14,875 nt of DNA, from NCBI RefSeq assembly GCF_021151785.1, contig NZ_JAGKWP010000061.1:1-14875 (forward strand). Reading direction: 5' to 3'. Numbering within the stretch: position 1 is the first letter of the stretch; every line of letters starts with the position of its first letter. The notes below the pieces were generated by a model. The model did not search any database. It had not been told where the DNA came from and was given only the letters and a program-made list of their open reading frames with translations. A program made the translations under genes and the position numbers. This stretch comes from Flavobacterium sp. (lineage in GTDB: Bacteria; Bacteroidota; Bacteroidia; Flavobacteriales; Flavobacteriaceae). Positions 6,321-14,764 of the stretch are shown here, one piece after another.

Positions 6321-8156
6321 TTATTTTAATTCTAAAATCATAGCCGACTTACCTTCAATTAAAAGCTCATCTTTTAAACTAATTTCTTTACCACTAAGTA
6401 CTTCTTTTCCTTTAGAAAATAAAAGTATATTTTCCTGAAAACGGGCTAATTTTAATTTTTGTGGTTCAGGATTATTATTCAAAACAACCATTACCGTTTC
6501 TTTCTCATTGTGACGGAAATAAACATACACATTATTTTCAGGAATATAGTGAGTCAATTTTCCTGTGTGAATGACTACTTTGTTTTTTCTCCAATTTAAA
6601 AGCTGTTTCGTAAAATTGAAAAATTGATTTTGTTCTGCAGTCCTTCCGCTTGCTAAAAAAGCATTATTTGCATCGCCTTTCCAACCACCAGGAAAATCTT
6701 GACGAATATCGGCATCACCCTTGCCTTTATCACCCGCCATTCCAATTTCGGAACCGTAATACAATTGTGGAATTCCACGCATAGTAGCCAATAATGTAAG
6801 CCCCAATTTATATTTTTTAATATCCTTATTGTAAATATGATTAAAACGTCCAGTATCATGATTTTCTAAAAAAATCAAAAGATTTTTTGGATCAGCATAC
6901 AAAAAATCATTTACAAAATTTTCGTAAAATTTAATCATTCCGTTACTCCAATCAGCTTTATCTTCATAAAAAACATTACCAAAGATATCATGTAAAGTAA
7001 AATCCATAACACTTGGCAAAAACGAATTATAATTTTGTATTTTAGCAATTGGACTGTCTTTTTGCCAATAGGAAATTTGAGCTTGATCGTGCATCCAAAC
7101 CTCTCCTACTATATTAAAATTTGGATACTCATCTATAATGGCTTTTGTCCACTTTGCGATTCCTTCTTTATCATTGTACGAATATGTATCTACTCTGAAC
7201 CCGTCTAAATCAGCATATTCAATCCACCAAATTGCATTTTGAATTAGGTAATTTAACACTAAAGGATTCGATTGATTCAAATCAGGCATACTTGGAACAA
7301 ACCAACCGTCCATACAATACTTTGCATCTCTTTTTGAACCGTTACTATCATATTGTGTAGTCATGCGATAATTACTTTGCGCATATCCAGGAAACTGATG
7401 AAACCAATCATAAGTAGGCATATCTTTAAACATCCAATGTTCTGCTCCCCAATGATTGGTTACATAGTCCATAACTAACTTCATTTCTCTTTTATGCATT
7501 TCAGCCGACAGATTTTGGTAATCCTCATTTGTTCCATATCTAGAATCTATACGATATACATCTGATTGGCCATAAGTATGATAAGAATATTCTTTGTCGT
7601 TGTCTTCACACAAAGGGGTGCTCCAAATAGCCGTTGCTCCTAATTCTTTTATGTAATCTAAATTATTGATAATTCCTTGAATATCCCCTCCATGTCTGCC
7701 TCCTGGCAAAGCCCTATTAGCTTTTTCAGTTAACATTGGTGAAGAATCATTCATAAGATCTCCATTAGCAAATCGGTCGGGCATTAAAAGATACATCACA
7801 TCAGAAGCGTCAAAACTTTTTCTAAATTTTGAATTGATTTTACGCTTTTTAATTTCAAAATTTTTCTTGAATGTTTTCTTCCCATTAATAAATGTAAATT
7901 GCAACTCTTGAGCTACAACATTTTTGGTATCTATAGTAACAAAAAGATAGTTTGAATTTTCTGTTTTAGTCACATTTGTGATAACCACATTATTAGAAAC
8001 GGTTACAGAATTTTGTGCTATATTGTAACCATAAAACAAAATTTGCACTTCATTTTTATTCATGCCTTCATACCAAAAAGGAGGCTCTACTCTCTCAATT
8101 TGAGCAGTTAGAATAACTGAAAAAAGAAATACATATAGTTGAATAAATTTTACCAT
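6321..8156 (-). CDS. Exported GH13 neopullulanase/cyclomaltodextrinase, SusA-like
   Basis: I start this gene at the ATG at 8156 (611 residues), not at the in-frame TTG at 8165: the ATG gives a clean signal peptide (MVKFIQLYVFLFSVILTAQ) much like that of the next enzyme upstream. Seen (ATG numbering): an N-terminal immunoglobulin-like domain to about 105, as in cyclomaltodextrinases; the barrel entry MYLLMPDRFANGD; region I DYVTNH (230-235); MPDLN (290-294), the signature of the neopullulanase subfamily; region II GFRVD (Arg321, nucleophile Asp323); region III GEVW (acid/base Glu352); region IV ENHD (His433, Asp434); and a C-terminal beta domain. Length is close to that of Bacteroides SusA. 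It should hydrolyse cyclodextrins, pullulan or maltodextrins to maltose or panose in the periplasm. It begins 45 bases after the GH97 stop, the widest gap in the operon. Confidence 0.92.
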   Translation of the reverse strand: MVKFIQLYVFLFSVILTAQIERVEPPFWYEGMNKNEVQILFYGYNIAQNSVTVSNNVVITNVTKTENSNYLFVTIDTKNVVAQELQFTFINGKKTFKKNFEIKKRKINSKFRKSFDASDVMYLLMPDRFANGDLMNDSSPMLTEKANRALPGGRHGGDIQGIINNLDYIKELGATAIWSTPLCEDNDKEYSYHTYGQSDVYRIDSRYGTNEDYQNLSAEMHKREMKLVMDYVTNHWGAEHWMFKDMPTYDWFHQFPGYAQSNYRMTTQYDSNGSKRDAKYCMDGWFVPSMPDLNQSNPLVLNYLIQNAIWWIEYADLDGFRVDTYSYNDKEGIAKWTKAIIDEYPNFNIVGEVWMHDQAQISYWQKDSPIAKIQNYNSFLPSVMDFTLHDIFGNVFYEDKADWSNGMIKFYENFVNDFLYADPKNLLIFLENHDTGRFNHIYNKDIKKYKLGLTLLATMRGIPQLYYGSEIGMAGDKGKGDADIRQDFPGGWKGDANNAFLASGRTAEQNQFFNFTKQLLNWRKNKVVIHTGKLTHYIPENNVYVYFRHNEKETVMVVLNNNPEPQKLKLARFQENILLFSKGKEVLSGKEISLKDELLIEGKSAMILELK

Positions 8157-8201
8157 GTTAATCAAAATATACCAAACTCGGAAAAGTCAAAGTTCGGAAT
8201 G

Positions 8202-10316
8202 TTATTTAATTTCTTTAATTTGAATAGCAAAACCGCCGCCTGCTGGTGTTATTAAAGACAGTTTTGTTTTGTTATTTACTTTGTGTTTTGTTATTTTGTA
8301 TGCCTGTGGATTCGTTTTATAATCAGTATTTTCAGCATCTGAATAGATTATGGCTTCGTATTTTTTCCCTTTTTCTAGAAAATCTAAATTTACCGAAGCT
8401 GCTCTAGAATTATAACCATTCGAATTCCCCACATACCAATTGTTTGATTTTTTATCTTTTCTAGCAATAGTAACATAATAGCCAGGTTCTGCTTCTAAAT
8501 ACTTTGTAGTAGCCCATTCAACAGGAACATCTTTTATAAATTGGAATGCATCTAAAAAGCGATTATAGTTATCTGGTAAATCGGCAGCCATTTGTAAAGG
8601 ACTGTACATAACAACATACAATCCCAATTGATTAGCTAGAGTAGCATTGACATGAGAATTATTGTTTGGATTTAATTTTGCAATATCCATTTCAAAAATT
8701 CCAGGTGTATAATCCATGGGGCCACCAATTAATCTAGTAAACGGTAAAACAGTAGTATGATTTGCCTTTGAACCACCAAAAGCTTGAAATTCTGTACCTC
8801 TAGCCGATTCATTTCCTATCATATTAGGATATGTTCTACAAATTCCGGTAGGACGAACCGCTTCATGAGCATTGATCATGATTTTATTATCAGCAGCTTT
8901 CTCAATTACATATTGATAGTGATTTAAGATTGACTGACTATAATGGTGTTCACCTAAAGGAAGGATATTTCCTACATATCCTGTTTTCGCCGCTTCATAC
9001 CCATTTGCTTTCATGAATTGGAAAGCATTATCTAAATGTCGTTCATAGTTTCGAGTTGAACCTGAGGTTTCATGATGCATAATCATTTTAATTCCTTTTG
9101 ATTTAGCATACTCATGAATTGCTTTTACATCAAAATCAGGATAAGGTGTTACAAAATCAAACACATAATCCTTTTCGTGTCCGAACCAATCTTCCCAACC
9201 CTCATTCCAACCTTCAACTAAAACAGCATCAAACCCATGAAGAGCAGCAAAATCAATATACTCTTTTACATGTTTAGTATTTGCCGCATGTTTACCATTT
9301 GGCTTTACTTTTGAAAAATCAGTAACTCCTAAATGAACAGACGGAACCTCGTCAGTATATGCCCAAGAACTTTTCCCCGTAATCATTTCCCACCAAACAC
9401 CTATATATTTTATAGGTCTAATCCATGATGTGTTAGTAATTTTACATGGTTCATTAAGATTTAATGTTATTCTAGAAGCCAATACATCACGTGCATCAGT
9501 ACTTGCAATAATAGTTCTCCAAGGAGATACACAAGGTGTTTGTAGATACCCTTTATTTCCTTTAGCATCTGGTGTTAAATGCGATTGAAAAACTAAGTTC
9601 TTATCATCTAAATTCAAGTGCATGCAGGAATAATTAATCAAAGCAGCCTCATGAATATTTATGTAAATTCCATTAGCAGTTTTTAGCATCAAAGAAGTTT
9701 GAACTCCAGTATCTGAAAATTGTTTTTGAGATGCGTTTTCTGTTACTGCTTTTTTAAACAAACCTCGAATTTCAGTTAACTTACTCTCTGTGTAATCATA
9801 TTCTTGCGTATCATAGTCCCCTGGGATCCAAAATGCAGTATGATCACCTGTCATAGCGAATTCGGTACGTTCTTCTTTAACAACAAAATACGTTAAATTT
9901 TTCTGTTCTGGAAATTCGTAACGAAAGCCTAAACCCTCGTTAAATAAACGAAAACGAATGATAATTTGTCTTTCGGTCTCATTTTGTTTTAATGTTAAGG
10001 CTAATTCATTATAATAATTACGAATTTCGGTTTCCTCACCCCAAATAGTTTTCCATGTTTCATCAAAACTATTTCGAACTTCATTTGCTAATTCAAAGTC
10101 ATTCAGTAAAGACTTTTTATCTTTTTGAAGTTCTAATCCCAACTTACTTTTTTTAATGATTTCTTTGTTTTTCATGAAAAGTTGATAAGTTGGAGTACCA
10201 TCATTTTCTAGAGCGAAAACTAATTTAAAATTTCCATTTGGCGATTTTAATTCTTGTGAAAAACTATGAAAAAAGGAAGTTACTCCAACTAAAAAAGCAA
10301 CGAAATACTTTACCAT
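8202..10316 (-). CDS. susB: Exported GH97 alpha-glucosidase, SusB type
   Basis: A 704-residue GH97 enzyme with a signal peptide (MVKYFVAFLVGVTSFFHSFSQ). Seen: an N-terminal beta-super-sandwich (about 22-290), a catalytic barrel (about 300-600) and a C-terminal beta domain. In the barrel, HHETSG carries Glu416, HEAVRPTG carries Glu485, and GNESARGTEF carries Glu503 and Glu509. The spacings (69, 18 and 6 residues) equal those I recall for the two base glutamates (439, 508), a calcium ligand (526) and the acid (532) of Bacteroides SusB. This points to the inverting, calcium-dependent alpha-glucosidase branch rather than the retaining GH97 branch, which uses Asp. It should release beta-glucose from maltose and maltodextrins in the periplasm. 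It starts 4 bases after the GH65 stop. Susbtrate preference among alpha-1,4 and alpha-1,6 bonds is not visible. Confidence 0.93.
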   Translation of the reverse strand: MVKYFVAFLVGVTSFFHSFSQELKSPNGNFKLVFALENDGTPTYQLFMKNKEIIKKSKLGLELQKDKKSLLNDFELANEVRNSFDETWKTIWGEETEIRNYYNELALTLKQNETERQIIIRFRLFNEGLGFRYEFPEQKNLTYFVVKEERTEFAMTGDHTAFWIPGDYDTQEYDYTESKLTEIRGLFKKAVTENASQKQFSDTGVQTSLMLKTANGIYINIHEAALINYSCMHLNLDDKNLVFQSHLTPDAKGNKGYLQTPCVSPWRTIIASTDARDVLASRITLNLNEPCKITNTSWIRPIKYIGVWWEMITGKSSWAYTDEVPSVHLGVTDFSKVKPNGKHAANTKHVKEYIDFAALHGFDAVLVEGWNEGWEDWFGHEKDYVFDFVTPYPDFDVKAIHEYAKSKGIKMIMHHETSGSTRNYERHLDNAFQFMKANGYEAAKTGYVGNILPLGEHHYSQSILNHYQYVIEKAADNKIMINAHEAVRPTGICRTYPNMIGNESARGTEFQAFGGSKANHTTVLPFTRLIGGPMDYTPGIFEMDIAKLNPNNNSHVNATLANQLGLYVVMYSPLQMAADLPDNYNRFLDAFQFIKDVPVEWATTKYLEAEPGYYVTIARKDKKSNNWYVGNSNGYNSRAASVNLDFLEKGKKYEAIIYSDAENTDYKTNPQAYKITKHKVNNKTKLSLITPAGGGFAIQIKEIK

Positions 10317-10320
10317 AATA

Positions 10321-12609
10321 CTAACTAATTAATTGTGAATCTCCATTTATAATTACTTCCAAAGCCTTGTTACCTTCTGAAGAAACAGAAGCCCCTTCAT
10401 GCGTTACATTTACTTTGACAATAGTATTTCTAAAATTTATTTTAAATGAGTAACCTTTCCATTCTTTAGGAATTCTTGGTTCAAAAGTTAATTTACCTTG
10501 CTTAACTCGCATTCCGCCAAAACCTTCTACAATACTCATCCAAGTACCTGCCATAGAAGTAATGTGTAAACCTTCATGCACTTCTTTATTATAATCATCC
10601 AAATCTAATCGAGAAGTTCTTAAATAAAAAGTATAAGCCTGTTCCATTCTTCCTAAAACAGCTGCCTGAATAGCATGTACACAAGGTGAAAGAGAACTTT
10701 CGTGAACGGTAAATGGCTCATAAAAATCAAAATGACGTTCTAGAGCTTCTTTGGTAAAATGATCTTCAAAAAAGTAAAAACCTTGTAACGTATCTGCTTG
10801 TTTGATATATGGTGAACGTAAAATTCTATCCCATGACCATTTTTGATTAATAGGACGTTGTGACAAATCTAAATCAGCTACTGTAATTAATTCTTTGTCA
10901 AGAAAACCATCTTGTTGTAAAAACACACCCAACTCTTGTGAATAAGGAAAATACATGTTATCAGCAACGGCTTTCCAACCATCCATTTCAGCTTGAGAAA
11001 GTTTAACTTTATTCATGATTCTTATATAATCTAATGAATATTCGTTATTTACTTTTTCTATTTGTTCTAACGTATAGTCGATACACCATTTAGCTATGTA
11101 GTTAGTGTACCAATTGTTATTTACATTGTTTTCATACTCATTTGGACCTGTAACCCCTAAAATAACATATTGGTTTTTATGTGTTGAAAATGTTGCTCTT
11201 TGGTGCCAAAAACGAGCAATTCCAATTAAAACTTCCAATCCTTTTTCAGGGATGTAACTGTAATCCCCTGTGAATCGATAATAATTAAAAATAGCAAATG
11301 CAATGGCGCCGTTACGATGAATTTCTTCAAACGTAATTTCCCATTCATTATGACATTCTTCTCCATTCATAGTTACCATAGGATACAAAGCAGCTCCATT
11401 TTTGAAACCTAATTTTTTTGCATTTTCAATTGCTTTATCCAATTGATTGTATCGATAAACTAATAAATTTCTAGCTACACTTTGATTTTTAGTTGCCATA
11501 TAGAATGGAATACAATAAGCCTCTGTATCCCAATAAGTTGAACCTCCGTATTTTTCACCCGTAAAACCTTTTGGCCCAATATTTAAACGAGCGTCTTTTC
11601 CAAGATACGTTTGATTCAATTGAAAAATATTGAAACGAATTCCTTGTTGTGCTTTTACATCACCATCAATAGTAATATCGCTCATTTCCCAAATTTGAGC
11701 CCAAGCCTTTTTTTGATTTTCTAATAAGGTTTCAAAACCAAGTTCCGATCCTTTTTGAATCACGTTTTTTGCAGCTACAATCAACGATTCAACTGGATGA
11801 TTCATTGAAGAAACATATCCTCCCAATTTTTGAAGACTTACTGTTTGTCCTTTTACAGCAGCAATTTCGTAAGAGTATACAAGTGTATGTGTTGATTTTT
11901 TACTTTCCAATGGTTTTACATCTGTCATAACATTATTGATGTAAATACTGTTATGCATATAAGTTGCAACCGTAAAATGTGTTTTCAAAGTTCGAGACAA
12001 AACAAAAGCTTGATTATCAGATTCATGTACGCTTAGTGTTTCCCAGAATTGTTCTTCCCAATTGGTGTCTTCATTTTCGATTCCGGCGTCAATAAAAGGC
12101 TTAAAAACAACTTTTGCCTCACTATTCATTGGAGTTACTGCATAACGAATAGCGCCTAATTCATCTAAATCCAGAGATAAAAATCGGACTGCATTTACAT
12201 GAACTTGGATACCATTTTGCATTGTAGCTTCAAAAGATCGACTTAGCCAACCTTCCTTCATATTCAATTCACGTCTAAAGTTTTCTACTTTTTGACATGC
12301 TGCTAAATCTAAATTTTCGCCATTGATTTCAACATGAATACCAATCCAATTTGGTGCATTTAAAACCTTAGCAAAATATTCAGGATAACCATTTTTCCAC
12401 CAACCTACTTTTGTTTTATCAGGATAATATACCCCGGCTATGTAACTACCTTGAAAGGTACTTCCTGAATAATATTCTTCAAAATTGGCACGTTGTCCCA
12501 TCGCACCGTTACCGATACTAAATAAACTTTCAGACGATTTAACTCGCGCTGCGTCAAAACCTTCTTCTATAATCGACCAGTTATTGGGTATAATATAATC
12601 TTGATTCAT
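10321..12609 (-). CDS. Glycoside hydrolase family 65 maltose phosphorylase
   Basis: A 762-residue cytoplasmic enzyme (no signal peptide) that should convert maltose plus phosphate to glucose and beta-glucose-1-phosphate. Seen: an N-terminal beta-sandwich (about 1-270), a linker, an (alpha/alpha)6 barrel (about 320-690) and a C-terminal beta-sheet domain. The catalytic acid is Glu491 in VTGPNEYENN. Phosphate-binding segments are the HESSLS stretch (636-641) and GLHITSMAG (680-688). The acceptor-site loop near 416-433 (GEECHNEWEITFEEIHR) resembles the one of lactobacillal maltose phosphorylase. Adjacent pgmB supports a phosphorylase giving the beta anomer. Family alternatives are trehalose, kojibiose or nigerose phosphorylase; the starch-type neighbours favour maltose. 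The sequence before the ATG is purine-rich (AAGAGAAA), a better ribosome site than most here. Confidence 0.92.
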   Translation of the reverse strand: MNQDYIIPNNWSIIEEGFDAARVKSSESLFSIGNGAMGQRANFEEYYSGSTFQGSYIAGVYYPDKTKVGWWKNGYPEYFAKVLNAPNWIGIHVEINGENLDLAACQKVENFRRELNMKEGWLSRSFEATMQNGIQVHVNAVRFLSLDLDELGAIRYAVTPMNSEAKVVFKPFIDAGIENEDTNWEEQFWETLSVHESDNQAFVLSRTLKTHFTVATYMHNSIYINNVMTDVKPLESKKSTHTLVYSYEIAAVKGQTVSLQKLGGYVSSMNHPVESLIVAAKNVIQKGSELGFETLLENQKKAWAQIWEMSDITIDGDVKAQQGIRFNIFQLNQTYLGKDARLNIGPKGFTGEKYGGSTYWDTEAYCIPFYMATKNQSVARNLLVYRYNQLDKAIENAKKLGFKNGAALYPMVTMNGEECHNEWEITFEEIHRNGAIAFAIFNYYRFTGDYSYIPEKGLEVLIGIARFWHQRATFSTHKNQYVILGVTGPNEYENNVNNNWYTNYIAKWCIDYTLEQIEKVNNEYSLDYIRIMNKVKLSQAEMDGWKAVADNMYFPYSQELGVFLQQDGFLDKELITVADLDLSQRPINQKWSWDRILRSPYIKQADTLQGFYFFEDHFTKEALERHFDFYEPFTVHESSLSPCVHAIQAAVLGRMEQAYTFYLRTSRLDLDDYNKEVHEGLHITSMAGTWMSIVEGFGGMRVKQGKLTFEPRIPKEWKGYSFKINFRNTIVKVNVTHEGASVSSEGNKALEVIINGDSQLIS

Positions 12610-12634
12610 TTTCTCTTAATTATCAATTCTCAAT

Positions 12635-12649
12635 TTGTCTCAAAGACAA
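12635..12649 (-). other. Small hairpin between pgmB and the GH65 gene
   Basis: The 43-base gap holds a perfect 6-base stem (TTGTCT / AGACAA) with a 3-base loop, flanked by an outer CAATT / AATTG pair. It has no T-tract on the minus strand, so it is not a terminator. It may be a processing or mRNA-stability element that sets relative levels of the two enzymes, or chance. Confidence 0.35.
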
Positions 12650-12652
12650 GTA

Positions 12653-13309
12653 CTAATTGTTTATTATATCTAATAAAAAAGAATTAGATATAGTTGTAAA
12701 ATCATTGAAACAGAAATCTGCTTCATGTAACACATGATGTGAACCAATTCCAATACTAACCATGTGTGCTGCATTAGCAGCTTGAATTCCGGCTAGAGAA
12801 TCCTCGAAAACAACACACGCTTCGTTTGGCATTTTCACTTTTAGTGCTCCTTGCAGAAAAACTTCTGGATCAGGTTTAGCATTAGTTACATCATTACCAT
12901 CAACTAGGGCATCGAAATAATGAATAACTTTTGCTTTTTCTAATATAGGTTTTGCATTTTTACTTGCTGAACCTAAAACTATTTTTTGCCCCTGCTCTTT
13001 TAAAAAATCAAGAACACGAATGACACCTGGAAGAATTTCACTTTCATTCATTTTCTCTATGTAAGCCAAATAATCTTTATTCTTTTGAAGCAAGCACTTT
13101 TCTTTCTCTATTTGAGACAAAGAAACATTCCCCAAGTCTAAAATAATCTCAAGGGAGTGAACCCTGCTAACACCTTTTAACAATTCATTATCCTCATGAG
13201 TAAAAGGAATCCCTAAAGAATCAGCCATTTTTTTCCATGCCAAAAAATGGTATTTAGCAGTATCAACTATTACACCATCTAAATCGAATATAAACACCTT
13301 CTTATTCAT
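12653..13309 (-). CDS. pgmB: Beta-phosphoglucomutase (HAD superfamily)
   Basis: Converts beta-glucose-1-phosphate to glucose-6-phosphate in the cytoplasm, the step after maltose phosphorolysis. The 218-residue length is typical. Seen: the HAD motif I FDLDGVIVDT (nucleophile Asp9, acid/base Asp11); a cap domain with the LKGVSR substrate motif (about 45-50); motif II GSASKN (Ser114); motif III with Lys145 in NAKPDP; and motif IV FEDSLAGI (Glu169, Asp170, binding magnesium). The last four positions fall at the same numbers as I recall for the Lactococcus enzyme. The ATG lies 9 bases after the permease stop, and the GH65 gene follows after 43 bases. The GVSR cap motif separates it from other HAD phosphatases. 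Confidence 0.95.
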   Translation of the reverse strand: MNKKVFIFDLDGVIVDTAKYHFLAWKKMADSLGIPFTHEDNELLKGVSRVHSLEIILDLGNVSLSQIEKEKCLLQKNKDYLAYIEKMNESEILPGVIRVLDFLKEQGQKIVLGSASKNAKPILEKAKVIHYFDALVDGNDVTNAKPDPEVFLQGALKVKMPNEACVVFEDSLAGIQAANAAHMVSIGIGSHHVLHEADFCFNDFTTISNSFLLDIINN

Positions 13310-13318
13310 TATTTATAC

Positions 13319-14665
13319 CTATCTATCTTTAGAATCTTTTACTTTGAGTACTAACCAAGCAGCAATAAAAAAACTTATTCCACTCATAACAATAGCAAAG
13401 ATGGCACGGTCTTGATATAGATATTTAACAAGAGGTCCACCTATGATTGCATTGACGATTTGAGGAATCACAATAAAGAAATTAAAAATCCCCATATAAA
13501 CTCCCATTTTCTTTGGCTGAATAGAACCTGCTAAAATAGCATAAGGCATAGCCAAAATACTTGCCCAAGCAAAACCAACAAGAACCATTGAAAAAATTAA
13601 GGCTTCTTTATTAGGCATAAAATACATAGAAATCAACCCAATTCCTCCCAATGCAAGAGAAATCGCATGTGTTTTTCTTCTTCCTATTTTTTTAGCTACA
13701 AAAGGCAACGCAAATGCTACCAATGCTGAAACTGCATTGTAAACACCAAAAATGATTCCAACCCAGTCTCCCGCAGATTGAAAATCAGCACTTTTAGTAT
13801 CTTCAATACTTAAACCATAGATATGTTGAGCAATTGCTGGTGTGGTAAACACCCACATACCAAAAAGTCCGAACCAAGAAAAGAACTGTACCCAACTCAA
13901 TTGACGCATGGTTTCTGGCATTTTAGCAAAATCAGAAATAACATCTGAAAGCCTAGCCTCTCTAGCTTCACCTAAAGCTTCAATATGCGCTTGTTCCTCT
14001 TTGAACTGTTCTAATTCTTCTGGTGCATACTCTTTAGTTGTAAAAATAGTTACTAAAATAGAAGCAATTAATACCATTGCCCCAATAATAAATGAATAAA
14101 TCAAGTTAGCCGGAACGGCTGAAGTGTTTGTTGCCTGATTGCTAATTTGAAACCAATGTGTTAAAACATAAGGTAACCAAGAGCCAATAACGGCACCAAT
14201 CCCTATTAATGCTGTTTGAATACTGAAACCTAAAGTGTGTTGATCTGATCTCAAATTGTCTCCCACAAGTGCGCGAAACGGTTCCATAGCAATGTTAAAA
14301 GATGCATCCATAATCATTAACATTCCTGCACCCACCCACAGGGCTGGCATAAATGCAATAAAAATTTCAGCTTGTGGCATTAAAATTAAACCAACAGAGG
14401 CTAAAAGTGCTCCCGCTAAAAAGTAGGGCTTTCTTCTTCCGAATTTTGTCCATGTATTGTCACTGTAATGACCTATAACAGGTTGAACTATAAGTCCCAT
14501 CAAAGGAGCTATAATCCAAAACCAAGATAGTTCATGCACATCAGCACCAAAAATTTGAAGCATTCTACTTGCATTTGCATTTTGCAAGGCAAAACCCATT
14601 TGAATTCCTAAGAATCCGAAACTCATGTTCCAAATTTCCCAGAAACTTAACTTACGCTTTTCCAT
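13319..14665 (-). CDS. MFS sugar permease, SLC45/sucrose-transporter-like, probable maltose importer
   Basis: A 448-residue inner-membrane protein with about twelve helices. Seen: the loop 2-3 signature GHYSDNTWTKFGRRKPYF (65-82), which is closer to the plant sucrose transporter/SLC45 and GPH group than to drug exporters; a charged central loop (about 210-250) with an EELEQFKEEQAHIEALGEA helix; the helix 7 segment GMWVFTTPAIAQHIYG (269-284); a second GRRK (328-331); and the helix 10-11 segment MPYAILAGSI. Members of this group import disaccharides with protons. Being first in an operon with maltose phosphorylase and pgmB, it most likely carries maltose, perhaps also short maltodextrins. Its start is unambiguous, with the regulatory leader directly upstream. 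No ABC maltose system is present nearby. Confidence 0.9.
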   Translation of the reverse strand: MEKRKLSFWEIWNMSFGFLGIQMGFALQNANASRMLQIFGADVHELSWFWIIAPLMGLIVQPVIGHYSDNTWTKFGRRKPYFLAGALLASVGLILMPQAEIFIAFMPALWVGAGMLMIMDASFNIAMEPFRALVGDNLRSDQHTLGFSIQTALIGIGAVIGSWLPYVLTHWFQISNQATNTSAVPANLIYSFIIGAMVLIASILVTIFTTKEYAPEELEQFKEEQAHIEALGEAREARLSDVISDFAKMPETMRQLSWVQFFSWFGLFGMWVFTTPAIAQHIYGLSIEDTKSADFQSAGDWVGIIFGVYNAVSALVAFALPFVAKKIGRRKTHAISLALGGIGLISMYFMPNKEALIFSMVLVGFAWASILAMPYAILAGSIQPKKMGVYMGIFNFFIVIPQIVNAIIGGPLVKYLYQDRAIFAIVMSGISFFIAAWLVLKVKDSKDR

Positions 14666-14752
14666 TTATCGTAATTAGTTATTAATACTACGATAAGCGT
14701 TACATATGCTTATCAAAACTTGTTAGTGAAGTGAAAAATATAAGCTTTGATA
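14666..14752 (-). promoter_or_regulatory. Operon leader with four alternating TTAT(C)/GATAA elements
   Basis: Four short elements of alternating orientation precede the permease start codon. In minus-strand order they are GCTTAT (14745-14740), GATAAGC (14714-14708), GCTTATCGTA (14698-14689) and TACGATAA (14673-14666, touching the ATG). Each is complementary to its neighbour: the second and third form a perfect 7-base inverted repeat with a 9-base spacer, and the third and fourth a perfect 8-base repeat with a 15-base spacer. They may be operator half-sites for the operon's regulator, or alternative hairpins in the mRNA leader. Which of these applies cannot be decided from sequence alone. Confidence 0.55.
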
Positions 14753-14756
14753 TTTA

Positions 14757-14764
14757 CAAATATA
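14757..14764 (-). promoter_or_regulatory. Candidate -7 element of the maltose operon promoter
   Basis: The minus strand reads TATATTTG here, an exact match to the Bacteroidota -7 consensus TAnnTTTG. It would start transcription near 14750, giving a leader of about 85-90 bases that includes the inverted repeats. No good TTG -33 box is found at the usual distance; GTGT at 14790-14787 is the nearest. AT-rich DNA makes chance matches likely. Confidence 0.42.

Noticed and set aside
6653..6859. 68-residue open frame on the minus strand
   Set aside because: It is a shifted frame within the SusA-like gene, with no domain or start signal.
8157..8201. Possible hairpin between the GH97 and SusA-like genes (CCGAAC with GTTTGG)
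   Set aside because: Only 6 pairs with one G-U and a 14-base loop; too weak to call.
13908..14099. 63-residue open frame on the plus strand
   Set aside because: It is antisense to the central loop of the sugar permease; its low-complexity Ser/Ala content is a shadow of that gene.
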